Below the pieces are notes generated by a model. It did not search any database, had not been told where the DNA came from, and saw only the letters and a list, made by a program, of their open reading frames with translations. Below are positions 50,061 to 58,754 of a DNA stretch of 64,000 bases, one piece after another. Position 1 is the stretch's first letter; each line of letters begins with the position of its first letter. This DNA comes from Sphingomonas xinjiangensis (GTDB lineage Bacteria > Pseudomonadota > Alphaproteobacteria > Sphingomonadales > Sphingomonadaceae), in the NCBI RefSeq assembly GCF_014199255.1, contig NZ_JACIJF010000006.1, positions 124,001 through 188,000 on the forward strand, in the 5' to 3' direction. A program made the translations under genes and the position numbers.

Positions 50061-51206
50061 ATGCGTGAGCAGTGGTCAGCCGAGAAGGCAAATCGTTGGT
50101 GGTCGGGTCAGCCATGGCCCATGGGGTGCAACTTCACGCCCTCCAGCGCGATCAATCAGCTCGAAATGTGGCAGGCCGAAAGCTTTGATCCTGCGCTGAT
50201 CGATGCCGAACTCGCGCTCGCTGCGTCCATCGGCATGAACGCGGTCCGCGTGTACCTCCACGACCTCCTTTGGGCCGATGATGCCCCGGGGTTCACCGCG
50301 CGGATCGAGCAGTTCCTGGCAGCGGCCGACCGGCACGGCATTCGCACCATGCTCGTGCTGTTCGATTCCTGTTGGCATCCTGAGCCGGCGCTCGGCCCCC
50401 AACCTCAGCCCAAGGCCGGAGTTCACAATTCCGGCTGGGTCCAGGCGCCCGGCGTGCCCGCCTTGCGCGATCCGGCCCAGCGCCCTCGGCTCGAGGCCTA
50501 TGTTCGCGGCATCGTCGGGCATTTCCGCACGGATGCCCGCGTGCTTGCCTGGGACATCTGGAACGAGCCCGACAACGGCCCCGATGTGGCGCTTTGCGAC
50601 GCCGGCGAGCTTCAGGGCAAGGCCGATCTGGTGCTGCCGCTGCTGACCGATGCCTTTGGCTGGGCTCGGGACATGGCCCCGGCACAACCGCTCACCAGCG
50701 CCATCTGGCTCGGCGACTGGTCGTCGCGCGATCGCTTGTCCCCACTCCAGCAGGCCCAGACCGGCCTGTCGGACATCATCTCCTTTCATAACTACGGCGA
50801 CGCGGCCGATTTCAGCCGCCGTCTCGACTGGCTCGGCGCGTTTGGGCGTCCCGTGCTGTGCACCGAATTCATGGCGCGCCCGGCGGGCAGCACCTTTGAG
50901 GCCATCCTGCCGCTCGCCAGAACGCGCCGCGTCGGTGCGTTCTGCTGGGGCCTCGTGCGGGGCAAGACGCAGACCCATCTCCCTTGGGCCTCCTGGGAAA
51001 GCCCCAATCTGGCCGGCCTCGAAGGCAAGTGGTTCCACGACATTTTCGACGCTGGCGGCGTTGCGCACGACGCGCAGGAGGTGGAATTTCTTCGGCTGCT
51101 GAATGCGATCGACGACCGCGCGCCCCACTGGCCGATCGTTGGGATCCCCGCCGACGCCAACAGTGCCGCGCCTCGAACCGCGGAGCAGCACAGCGAAGCG
51201 GCCTGA
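50061..51206 (+). CDS. GH5-like (cellulase-family) glycoside hydrolase
   Basis: This 381-residue protein has a TIM-barrel glycosidase pattern: PMGCNFTPSSAINQLEMW at the start, NAVRVYLHDLLW, then WDIWNEPDNG with the likely acid/base E169, SFHNYGD (H243), and CTEFMARPAG with the likely nucleophile E269. This fits clan GH-A, close to proteins labelled cellulase or xylanase. No signal peptide is seen, so it may act on imported oligosaccharides. Linkage and sugar are unknown. The start is uncertain; ATG 50061 lies 8 residues before the conserved part. Confidence 0.78.
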   Translation: MREQWSAEKANRWWSGQPWPMGCNFTPSSAINQLEMWQAESFDPALIDAELALAASIGMNAVRVYLHDLLWADDAPGFTARIEQFLAAADRHGIRTMLVLFDSCWHPEPALGPQPQPKAGVHNSGWVQAPGVPALRDPAQRPRLEAYVRGIVGHFRTDARVLAWDIWNEPDNGPDVALCDAGELQGKADLVLPLLTDAFGWARDMAPAQPLTSAIWLGDWSSRDRLSPLQQAQTGLSDIISFHNYGDAADFSRRLDWLGAFGRPVLCTEFMARPAGSTFEAILPLARTRRVGAFCWGLVRGKTQTHLPWASWESPNLAGLEGKWFHDIFDAGGVAHDAQEVEFLRLLNAIDDRAPHWPIVGIPADANSAAPRTAEQHSEAA

Positions 51207-51472
51207 ACCTGGCTCGAATCGTTCGGGCTGGTCAGGGTGAGAGGAGCAGCGTGCCCGTATTCGTGGCGCTTGCCGGGCAAGAGACTGCCCGTCGACGCCC
51301 TCCGTTGCGGCACGATCGCCATCGCCGAACTTGCAACGCCAACCCCACCATAGCCACCGGCAAGCGGACGCTTGTTCGTCAGGGCGGGTTCACCGCGGCC
51401 ACGTCCGTACGCAGCAGCCCATGCGTCGATTCACGCTTCTTCCAGAGCATAAAACCCTAGCTATCTTCCGCA
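51207..51472. other. Gene-free region between glycosidase and feoA
   Basis: About 270 bases with no recognisable gene. It contains a small hairpin CGGGCA/TGCCCG around 51275-51292 that may end the glycosidase transcript. Nothing else is recognised until the Fur-box-like site. Confidence 0.4.
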
Positions 51473-51491
51473 CTTATTGATAATCACTCGC
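51473..51491 (+). promoter_or_regulatory. Fur-box-like site upstream of feoA
   Basis: CTTATTGATAATCACTCGC matches the classical 19-base Fur consensus at 13 positions, including the whole core TGATAATCA. It lies directly upstream of feoAB, the expected target of iron repression. Fur, or an Irr/Mur-type relative, would be the likely binder. Confidence 0.55.
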
Positions 51492-51494
51492 AGC

Positions 51495-51767
51495 ATGAAC
51501 ATGGCCGCAGCGATTCCCGTGCCAGTGCGCCTTGCCCAGCTTCCCCGCATGAAGCCCGGCACCGTGTCTGATGTCGATTGGACTCACCTTTCCGAACCTG
51601 AGGCGCGCCGCCTGCGCGAGCTGGGGCTCGACGAAGGCGTGGAGATTGAACTGCTCCACCGCGCCGGGCTGTTCGGCGGCCCGGTCGCTTGCCGGATCGG
51701 GCGCATGACCGTGGCGTTGCGCCGCCATGTCGCCGCCGCGATCCACGTTTCGCCGAGCGTCGGCTGA
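51495..51767 (+). CDS. feoA: Ferrous iron transport protein A
   Basis: This 90-residue SH3-like FeoA-domain protein has VRLAQLPRMKPGTVSDV, the hydrophobic core ARRLRELGLDEGVEIELLH and the end VACRIGRMTVALRR. It assists FeoB in Fe2+ uptake on the cytoplasmic side. ATG 51495 is used; ATG 51501 is an alternative. An upstream TTG at 51477 would place the Fur-box-like site inside the coding region. Confidence 0.9.
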   Translation: MNMAAAIPVPVRLAQLPRMKPGTVSDVDWTHLSEPEARRLRELGLDEGVEIELLHRAGLFGGPVACRIGRMTVALRRHVAAAIHVSPSVG

Positions 51768-51771
51768 CGTC

Positions 51772-53631
51772 ATGAACCCCGCACCGCTGGTGGCGCTGGT
51801 CGGCAATCCCAATGCCGGCAAGAGCGCGCTGTTCAATGCGTTGACCGGTGCGCGGCAGAAGGTCGGCAATTATCCCGGCGTCACCGTGGAGCGCCATTCG
51901 GGGCGCATGGTGCTGCCCGATGGCCGCCCAGTCGAGCTGATCGACTTGCCCGGCACCTACAGCCTCGACCCCTCCAGCCCGGACGAGCAGGTCACCCGCG
52001 ACGTGCTGTTTGGGAAGCAAGCCGGGGAGCGGCTGCCCGACGCGATCGTGACCGTGGTCGACGCGTCCAATCTCGACAACCATCTACGCTTCACGCTCCA
52101 GCTGATCGCGCTCGGCCTGCCGATCGTGGTCGCGCTCAACATGGTCGACCTGGCCGAGCGTGACGGGCTGAAGCTCGATCCCGAGCGGCTCGAGCGCGAA
52201 CTGGGCGTGCCGGTGGTCCCCACCGTCGCCGTCCGCCGCCGCGGCCTCGACGCGCTCAAGGACCGTATCGCCGATCTCGCCCGCACCGCCGGCAAGGCGC
52301 AGCCTAACCCTGCGATCCAGCATGACATGATCGTGCTTCAGCGCCGCGCACGGCAGATCGCCAGCGCGGTCACCGTGTCCGAAACCGCGGCGCGCCGCTG
52401 GACGCACCGGCTCGACGCGATCGCGCTCCACCCCGTTTCCGGTCCCATCCTGCTGCTTGGCCTTCTCTTCATCATGTTCCAGGCGGTGTTCGCCTGGTCC
52501 GAAGCGCCGATCGGCTGGATCGAGGCGGGCATGGCCTGGCTCGGCGGCGCTGTGGGCGACGCGCTGCCCGAAGGATTGCTCCGCTCGATGCTGGTCGACG
52601 GCGTGATCGGCGGTGTGGGCGCGGTGATCGTGTTCCTGCCTCAGATCCTGATCCTGTTCGCTTTCATCCTGGTGCTCGAGGCGACCGGCTATATGGTCCG
52701 CGCCGCCTTTCTGATGGACCGGCTTATGGCTGGCGTCGGTCTTTCGGGCCGCGCGTTCATTCCGCTGCTGTCGTCCTTCGCCTGCGCGGTGCCGGGCATC
52801 ATGGCGACGCGGACCATTTCGGATGAAAAGGACCGGCTCACCACCATCCTGATCGCCCCGATGATGACCTGCTCGGCGCGGCTGCCGGTCTATACCATCA
52901 TCATCGGCGCGCTGATTCCGGACCGGGCGATCGGCCCGGGGGTCGGCTTGCAGGGCGTGGTGCTGTTCGCGCTCTACATCCTGGGTATCGCCGGCGCGTT
53001 CGTCGCCGCGCTCGTGCTTCGCCGCACCGTGACCAAGGGCGCGACCTCGGGCTTCATGATGGAAATGCCAAAGTACCAGCTGCCGCGCCTGCGCGACATC
53101 GGTCTGGGGCTGTGGCAGCGCGCCGAGATATTCCTCAAGCGCGCAGGCACCATCATCCTGGTGACCACTATCGTGCTTTGGGCGCTGCTCAGCTTCCCCA
53201 AGCCGCCGGAGGGCTCGAACATCTCGCCGGTCGATTATTCGGTCGCTGGCCGCATCGGCAACGCGCTGGAGACGGTGGTCGCACCAATCGGCTTCAACCG
53301 GGACATGGCGCTGGCGCTGATCCCGGCCATGGCCGCGCGCGAAGTCGCGGTGGCCGCGATAGGCACGGTGTATGCGATCGACAATCCTGACGATGCCGCA
53401 GGCGAAGCCTCGATCCGCGACAATCTCCAGGCGCATTGGAGCCTGCCCAGTGCGCTTGCTTTCCTGATGTGGTTCGTCTTCGCGCCGCAGTGCATTTCGA
53501 CGATCGCGGTGACGCGGCGAGAGACCAATGGCTGGAAATGGCCGGCCTTCATGCTCGGCTATCTCTTTGCGATTGCGTATATTTCCGCCGGACTGACCTA
53601 TTGGACCGCCGTCGCGCTGGGGTTGGGCTGA
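51772..53631 (+). CDS. feoB: Ferrous iron transporter B
   Basis: This 619-residue protein has an N-terminal G domain with G1 GNPNAGKS (11-18), G2 NYPGVTV (33-39), G3 DLPGTYSL (58-65) and G4 NMVD (123-126). A membrane domain follows, with two Gate-type motifs visible as SSFACAVPGIMATRT and ARLPVYTIIIGA. It imports Fe2+ across the inner membrane. It starts 4 bases after feoA; no feoC is seen. It is somewhat shorter than E. coli FeoB, as is common in alphaproteobacteria. Confidence 0.95.
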   Translation: MNPAPLVALVGNPNAGKSALFNALTGARQKVGNYPGVTVERHSGRMVLPDGRPVELIDLPGTYSLDPSSPDEQVTRDVLFGKQAGERLPDAIVTVVDASNLDNHLRFTLQLIALGLPIVVALNMVDLAERDGLKLDPERLERELGVPVVPTVAVRRRGLDALKDRIADLARTAGKAQPNPAIQHDMIVLQRRARQIASAVTVSETAARRWTHRLDAIALHPVSGPILLLGLLFIMFQAVFAWSEAPIGWIEAGMAWLGGAVGDALPEGLLRSMLVDGVIGGVGAVIVFLPQILILFAFILVLEATGYMVRAAFLMDRLMAGVGLSGRAFIPLLSSFACAVPGIMATRTISDEKDRLTTILIAPMMTCSARLPVYTIIIGALIPDRAIGPGVGLQGVVLFALYILGIAGAFVAALVLRRTVTKGATSGFMMEMPKYQLPRLRDIGLGLWQRAEIFLKRAGTIILVTTIVLWALLSFPKPPEGSNISPVDYSVAGRIGNALETVVAPIGFNRDMALALIPAMAAREVAVAAIGTVYAIDNPDDAAGEASIRDNLQAHWSLPSALAFLMWFVFAPQCISTIAVTRRETNGWKWPAFMLGYLFAIAYISAGLTYWTAVALGLG

Positions 53632-53691
53632 TCCGCTAAGTCATTGATTTCTTTTAGTGGCCAACCGCTTTCCGCGTCGACAAGATAGTGG

Positions 53692-53865
53692 CTAGTCGCG
53701 CTTCGCCCCATCCAGTTCCCGCTCGGCCCTGGCCCGCTCGGCCGCCTCGGCCTGCTTCTCCGTCTTGCTCTGCCCGAACTTGGCGCGGTTCGCCGCTGCG
53801 TTGATTTTGGCGGTCGTTTTCGCCCTCGCCTTGCGCGCCCGGTTCAGGTTAATGATCTCGGCCAT
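53692..53865 (-). CDS. DUF4169 family protein
   Basis: This 57-residue, highly charged helical protein begins MAEIINLNRARKARAK and contains ANRAKFGQSKTEKQAE, the conserved DUF4169 block. The ATG has AGGAT upstream at 5 bases. The family is alphaproteobacterial and of unknown function. It sits between convergent feoB and divergent ssb and is easily missed by length filters. Confidence 0.85.
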   Translation of the reverse strand: MAEIINLNRARKARAKTTAKINAAANRAKFGQSKTEKQAEAAERARAERELDGAKRD

Positions 53866-53918
53866 ACCGCATCCTAGCGCCGGTCCGCCTGGCGCCCAAT
53901 CGATTACTGGAGTTCTGA

Positions 53919-54476
53919 ATGGCCGGCAGCGTCAACAAGGTTATCCTGGTCGGCAATCTCGGGCGCGATCCCGAAAGCCGCAGCTTCCAGAACGGCGGCA
54001 AGGTGGTCGAACTGCGCATCGCCACCTCGGAGTCGTGGAAGGACCGCAATTCGGGCGAGCGCAAGGAAAAGACCGAATGGCACACGGTGAAGGTCTTCAA
54101 CGAAGGCCTCGCCAATGTCGCCGAGCGCTTCCTGCGCAAGGGATCCAAGGTCTATATCGAAGGCGCGCTCACCACACGTAAGTGGCAGGACCCGCAGGGC
54201 AACGACCGCTACTCGACCGAAGTGGTGCTCCAGGGCTTCAACAGCGTCCTTAACATGCTCGACGGTCCAGGCGACCGTCAGGGCGGCGGCGGCCGCAGCA
54301 GCGGGCCGAGCGACGATTTCGGTGGCGGCGATGATATCGGCGGTGGTGCGCCCAGCCGCGGCGGTTCGGGTGGCGGCAACTTCAACAGCGGCGGACAGCG
54401 CAGCGGCGGCAGTGGCGGCGGCAGCAACTATGGCGGCGGGTTCTCGGACGATCTGGACGACGACGTTCCGTTCTGA
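53919..54476 (+). CDS. ssb: Single-stranded DNA-binding protein
   Basis: This 185-residue SSB has an OB-fold domain in residues 1-112 ([38 protein letters not shown] as parts). A Gly/Ser/Asn-rich linker follows, and the acidic tail ends DDDVPF, which recruits repair and replication partners. A GGAG element precedes the ATG. A hairpin at 54489-54516 (TGCAGGACCGC/GCGGACCTGCA, one mismatch) follows the stop and may end the transcript. Confidence 0.96.
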   Translation: MAGSVNKVILVGNLGRDPESRSFQNGGKVVELRIATSESWKDRNSGERKEKTEWHTVKVFNEGLANVAERFLRKGSKVYIEGALTTRKWQDPQGNDRYSTEVVLQGFNSVLNMLDGPGDRQGGGGRSSGPSDDFGGGDDIGGGAPSRGGSGGGNFNSGGQRSGGSGGGSNYGGGFSDDLDDDVPF

Positions 54477-54525
54477 TCCGCCCTTGCATGCAGGACCGCT
54501 CAGCCGCGGACCTGCAATGCCGGCG

Positions 54526-55080
54526 CTAGATTCCGACGCTTCGCTCGCGCCACAGCAACGCAGTCGCGCGTGGGTTCACCCCGCCCCCGGCCCACAGGCC
54601 GAGCCCATGCACGATGGCGTTGCCGCCCTTGGCGCTCTGGAGTAGCAGCCTTGGGGCTGCCGACCCATATAGGCCGGCGTCTCGTCGGGCAGATACAGGT
54701 GGGTGAGGCTTGGATGCAGCGCGATCAGCGCAGTGTCCGAGCGAAGCTTCAGCGTGTCGATGATCCGGTAGCGGCGCTTCGGGAAATACAGCACGCGGTG
54801 CGTGTCGATCGCCCGCTGCAGCGCAGCAGTGTCGCCGGTGGCCTTTTACCCCGAAATCGCGGACATTTGCCCAGTCGCATACTGGCGGCAGCGCGCGGAT
54901 CTTGGGGGAAGGCGCGCTGCCGCCCGGCGGAGCGCCATCGATACGCCGGTCGCATAAGCTCCGATCGTGCCCGGCGCCAACAGCTTCAACCCGTAGGAGA
55001 AGTCTTGCACCAGGTAGCGCCGACCCGATCCTGGGACCGTTCTGCTGCTGTCGCAAAAGCGGGCGAAGGTCGGCGTGTTG
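54526..55080 (-). pseudogene. Decayed GH28/pectate-lyase-superfamily protein
   Basis: Reading the minus strand from about 55080 down, recognisable coding blocks appear in three frames. These are RRYLVQDFSYGLKLLAPGTI, then DWANVRDFGVKG, then TGDTAALQRAIDTHRVLYFP with DTALIALHPSLTHLYLP, then LLLQSAKGGNAIVHGLGLWA and NPRATALLWR. NVRDFGVKG followed by DTAALQRAID is the opening of the Pectate_lyase_3 / GH28-related beta-helix family. At least three frameshifts separate the blocks. The frame ends at TAG 54526-54528 and the rest of the beta-helix is missing, so it is a truncated pseudogene. Identification is from motif memory, not a search. Confidence 0.75.
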
Positions 55081-55082
55081 TT

Positions 55083-55305
55083 CGCCACAATCCGACCATG
55101 GAGCGCAATCGGACGAAGGGCGCCTTCTACCTGGACATCGGCGGGTTGATCAATGTCAGCGAGCAGGCGGCGATGTTCTTCAAGGTCGCCGACGTCCTGG
55201 ACCATGATCCGGCGCCGTCGCCCCAGACCAACGCTGTACGTCAATCCGGCGCTCTACGACACGCTGGGACGGATCTACCGCGACGGGTTCCGGGTGCGGT
55301 TCTAA
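55083..55305 (+). pseudogene. Remnant of a TonB-dependent receptor C-terminus
   Basis: The plus strand encodes TKGAFYLDIGGLINVSEQAA, FFKVADVLDHDPAPSPQTNA, then, after a frameshift around 55230-55240, VNPALYDTLGRIYRDGFRVRF and a stop at 55303-55305. This is the last two or three beta-strands of a TonB-dependent outer-membrane receptor, with the terminal phenylalanine. Everything upstream is gone; the sequence directly abuts the decayed GH28-like gene on the other strand. It is a non-functional fragment. Confidence 0.78.
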
Positions 55306-55366
55306 AGGCGGGCGGGCAACCCCGGGGGCCGGCGCACGTTGGGGCTTCCAAATGGAAGGATCGACG

Positions 55367-55834
55367 ATGCGCTATTGGCCCCTAGGATTGGCATTGCTGC
55401 TGGGCGCGTGCGGCGACCGGGGAGACGGCACGGGCAACGCCACCGTGGCAACCACCGATGATCCCATCGCGCAGAACGTCGTCGCGGCGGCGGCGCAGGG
55501 GACACCGGCGGCGGTGGCGGCGGCGGTCGACTGCAACAACACGCCCTCGTTCGTGCCGATCTATCGCGAGGCGCAAGTCACCACCTGTGTGTCGGGGCCT
55601 GATGGCGAGCCGCGCCATGTCAGCGGCTCGATCGTCTATACCACGCACACCAGCCCGGGCGACGTGCTCGCCTGGTCGCTCGACCAAGCCAAGGTGGCGG
55701 GGCTCACCGACGCGGCGGTGCAGGGCAACAAGCTCACCACCGGCGTGCATGAGGGGCGCAAGCTGATGATCGTGTCCGAACCCTATGGCGGCGCCACGCG
55801 TGTGACGGTGAACTGGGGCGGGCCCGTGCGCTAG
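55367..55834 (+). CDS. Putative lipoprotein of unknown function
   Basis: This 155-residue protein has a lipoprotein signal: MRYWPLGLALLLGAC with the lipobox LGAC (C15). A low-complexity Asp/Thr/Ala region follows, then a compact C-terminal part with cysteines in AAVDCNNTPSFVPIY and VTTCVSGPDG that could pair. GGAAGGA lies 6 bases upstream of the ATG. I do not recognise a family. It is expected to be attached to the outer or inner membrane on the periplasmic side. Confidence 0.75.
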   Translation: MRYWPLGLALLLGACGDRGDGTGNATVATTDDPIAQNVVAAAAQGTPAAVAAAVDCNNTPSFVPIYREAQVTTCVSGPDGEPRHVSGSIVYTTHTSPGDVLAWSLDQAKVAGLTDAAVQGNKLTTGVHEGRKLMIVSEPYGGATRVTVNWGGPVR

Positions 55835-55868
55835 CGGCTTGGCCGCAAGGCGGGCGGGGTGCGGGCCG

Positions 55869-56462
55869 TCACTCGGCGCGGCGCAGCAGAAACACCGCGT
55901 GCTCGGCGAACAGGTTCGCCATCGCCGATCCGGTGCGCTGGTCTCCCGACAGAAACCAGCAGCCCTCGACCACGATCCCGCGCGTCTTCAGGAAGGCGCG
56001 GAAATCGTCCACGGTCACGTGGTGGATATTGGGGGTGGCGTACCATTCCACCGGCAGCAGCCGCGTGACCGGCATGCGCCCGCCGAACAGCAGCGACGCG
56101 CGCACCCGCCAATGCGCAAAGTTGGGGAATGACACGAAGGCCCGGCGCCCGATCCGCAGCAGCTGGTCGAGCACCCAGTCGGGGCGGCGCGTGGTTTGCA
56201 GCGTCTGGCTGAGGATCGCGTAATCGAAGCTGTTGTCGGGATAATCGGCCAAGTCGATATCGGCGTCGCCCTGCACCACCGACAGCCCGCGTCCCATGGC
56301 CGCGGCGACGTCGCGCGCGTCGAGCTCGAGCCCGCGCGCGTCGCAGCCATGCCGGTCGCGCAGCGCCGCCATCAGCGCGCCGTCGCCGCAGCCGATGTCG
56401 AGCACGCGGGTGCGCGGCTGGACGGTCGCGGCGATGATCGAAAGATCGGGGCGCAGGGTCAT
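55869..56462 (-). CDS. metW: Methionine biosynthesis protein MetW
   Basis: This 197-residue SAM methyltransferase-fold protein has [15 protein letters not shown] at the start and [20 protein letters not shown] in the middle, as in MetW. It works with MetX in homoserine acylation in several bacteria, though its exact chemistry is not settled. The start overlaps the metX stop (ATGA), typical of the metXW operon. Confidence 0.94.
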   Translation of the reverse strand: MTLRPDLSIIAATVQPRTRVLDIGCGDGALMAALRDRHGCDARGLELDARDVAAAMGRGLSVVQGDADIDLADYPDNSFDYAILSQTLQTTRRPDWVLDQLLRIGRRAFVSFPNFAHWRVRASLLFGGRMPVTRLLPVEWYATPNIHHVTVDDFRAFLKTRGIVVEGCWFLSGDQRTGSAMANLFAEHAVFLLRRAE

Positions 56463-57580
56463 CGCGGCGTCCCGTTCTGGAGAAACCCGCCGATCACACG
56501 GTCCAGTTCGGGGCTTTCCAGCAGGAAGGCGTCGTGGCCGAAGGGCGAGGACAGCTCGACAAAGCTGGCAGGGGCGCCCGCGGCGTTGAGCGCGTGGACA
56601 ATCGTGCGCGACTCGCTGGTCGGGTACAACCAGTCGGTGTCGAAGCTGACCAGGCAGAAGCGCGTGTCGCCGCGAAACGCGTTGGCGAGCGTCCCCCCAT
56701 GCTCCTCGGCCAAATCGAAATAGTCGAGCGCGCGCGTGATGTAGAGGTAGGAGTTGGCGTCGAACCGGTCGACAAAGCTCAGCCCCTGATGGCGCAGGTA
56801 GCTTTCGACTTGGAAATCGGCGTCGAAGCCGAAGGTCTTGGCGTCGCGTGCCTGCAATCGGCGCCCAAACTTGGCGGTCAGCCCGGCTTCGGAGAGATAG
56901 GTAATGTGCGCCGCCATCCGCGCCACCGCGAGGCCCGAGGCGGGCGGATCGCTGTCATGGTAATAGTCGCCGCCGCGCCAGCGATGGTCGGCCATGATCG
57001 CCTGCCGTCCGACTTCGTGAAAGGCGATGTTCTGCGCCGAATGCCGGGCTGCGCTGGCGATCACCACTGCCGCCGCAACGCGCTCGGGAAAGGTCGCAGC
57101 CCAGCTGAGCGCCTGCATGCCGCCCATCGATCCGCCGACCACCGCGAACAGCCGCGCGATGCCGAGATGGTCGAGCAGCATCGCCTGCGCGCGCACCATG
57201 TCGCGGATGGTGATCACCGGAAACGCCATGGCCCAGGGTTTTCCGGTCGCCGGGTTGATGGTCGCGGGGCCGGACGAGCCCAGGCAACTGCCGAGCACAT
57301 TAGCGCAGATCACGAGGTACTTGTCGGTATCGATCGGCTTGCTCGGACCGACCATGCGCGTCCACCAGCCCGGCTTGCCGGTGCGCGGATGGTTCGACGC
57401 CAGATGATGGTCGCCGGTCAGCGCATGGCACACCAGGATCGCGTTGCCGCCATCGGGCGCCAGCGTGCCATAGGTTTCATAGGCGATGTCGACCGGCGAC
57501 AGCAGCACGCCGCCGTCGAGCCGCAGCGGCCCCGGCAACGTCACCGTACGGCTCAGGCCGAAACGCGCATCCTCAGACAT
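56459..57580 (-). CDS. metX: Homoserine O-acetyltransferase (MetX)
   Basis: This 373-residue alpha/beta hydrolase-fold enzyme acylates homoserine in methionine synthesis. The nucleophile is S151 in [12 protein letters not shown]; the catalytic His is in FGHDAFLLE near the C-terminus. Other family blocks are [11 protein letters not shown] and [12 protein letters not shown]. It may use succinyl-CoA rather than acetyl-CoA in some proteobacteria, which needs residue-level comparison. It is divergent from hisC over 79 bases; no SAM riboswitch is seen there. Confidence 0.95.
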   Translation of the reverse strand: MSEDARFGLSRTVTLPGPLRLDGGVLLSPVDIAYETYGTLAPDGGNAILVCHALTGDHHLASNHPRTGKPGWWTRMVGPSKPIDTDKYLVICANVLGSCLGSSGPATINPATGKPWAMAFPVITIRDMVRAQAMLLDHLGIARLFAVVGGSMGGMQALSWAATFPERVAAAVVIASAARHSAQNIAFHEVGRQAIMADHRWRGGDYYHDSDPPASGLAVARMAAHITYLSEAGLTAKFGRRLQARDAKTFGFDADFQVESYLRHQGLSFVDRFDANSYLYITRALDYFDLAEEHGGTLANAFRGDTRFCLVSFDTDWLYPTSESRTIVHALNAAGAPASFVELSSPFGHDAFLLESPELDRVIGGFLQNGTPR

Positions 57581-57659
57581 GCCTTCGCGTTACGCAGGGC
57601 AGCGCGCGGGTTCAAGCGACGCTTGCCAAGCCCCTGCCATTGGGCCACTCCGCGCGGCC

Positions 57660-58754
57660 ATGAACGCTCCCGTCGCCAAGCCCTGGGTCATGGACATCGC
57701 CCCCTATATCCCGGGGCGCGCCACCACCGATGACGGCCGCAAGGTCGCCAAGCTTTCCTCCAACGAGAACCCGTTCGGGACGCCCGAGACGGCGCGCCGC
57801 GCCTATGCCATGGCCGCCGCCGAGCTGGAGCGCTATCCCGACGCCAGCGCCGCGGACCTCCGCTCGGCATTGGCCGCGCATTACGGGATCGAGGCCGACC
57901 GCATCGTCTATGGCACCGGCTCGGACGAAGTGCTCCATTTGGCCGCCGGCTCGTTCGCGGGTGTCGGCGACGAGATCATCTATGTCCGCTACGGCTTCGC
58001 GGTGTACGATATCGCCACGCGCCGCGTCGGCGCCACGCCGGTGGTCGCGCCCGACAAGGACTATGCTACCGACGTCGACGCGATCCTCGCGGCGGTGACC
58101 GAGAAGACCAAGGTCGTCTTCGTCGCCAACCCGAACAATCCGACGGGCACCTACACCGTCAGGGCCGAGATCGCCCGCCTGCATGCGGGACTGCCTGCGC
58201 ATGTGCTGCTGGTGCTCGACCAAGCCTATACCGAATATCTCGACCCCGAGGATGATGACGGCGGCCTCGAACTCGCCCGCACCCAGACCAACGTGCTGGT
58301 CACGCGCACCTTTTCCAAGATCTTCGGCCTAGCCTCGGAGCGGGTGGGCTGGGGCTATGGCCATCCCGACCTGATCGGCGCGATGCATCGCATCCGCGCG
58401 CCGTTCTCGTTCGGGATCGGCGCAGGCCGCGCCGCTGTCGCCGCGCTGGGCGACGCCGCTTTCATCGAGCGCAGCCGCAGCCACAACAAGGCATGCCGCG
58501 CCTGGTTCGCGCAGCAGATCGACGCGATGGGCAACAAGGGCCTGCGCGCGGTGCCGTCCAAGGCGAACTTTCAGCTGGTCCTGTTCGAAGGCGATGTGAC
58601 CGGCGAACAGGCGTACAAGGCGTTGATGGACGCGGGGTATATCGTCCGCTGGCTGCCGGGGCAGGGGCTTGCTCATGGCCTGCGCATCACCATCGGCAGC
58701 GAGGAGGAAATGCGCGGCGTGGTCGAGGCGCTGCGCCGGCTGGTCGGCGCCTGA
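57660..58754 (+). CDS. hisC: Histidinol-phosphate aminotransferase
   Basis: This 364-residue PLP enzyme has KLSSNENPFGTP, VANPNNPTGTY, LDQAYTEY and the Schiff-base lysine K220 in TRTFSKIFGLASERVG. HisC-type enzymes next to tyrA often also transaminate aromatic keto acids. The ATG at 57660 removes a long upstream extension that overlaps metX. The stop overlaps the next start (TGATG). Confidence 0.94.
   Translation: MNAPVAKPWVMDIAPYIPGRATTDDGRKVAKLSSNENPFGTPETARRAYAMAAAELERYPDASAADLRSALAAHYGIEADRIVYGTGSDEVLHLAAGSFAGVGDEIIYVRYGFAVYDIATRRVGATPVVAPDKDYATDVDAILAAVTEKTKVVFVANPNNPTGTYTVRAEIARLHAGLPAHVLLVLDQAYTEYLDPEDDDGGLELARTQTNVLVTRTFSKIFGLASERVGWGYGHPDLIGAMHRIRAPFSFGIGAGRAAVAALGDAAFIERSRSHNKACRAWFAQQIDAMGNKGLRAVPSKANFQLVLFEGDVTGEQAYKALMDAGYIVRWLPGQGLAHGLRITIGSEEEMRGVVEALRRLVGA

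Noticed and set aside
57581..57659. Possible SAM riboswitch in front of metX
   Set aside because: The gap is only 79 bases, is shared with hisC, and shows no SAM-I or SAM-II core sequence.
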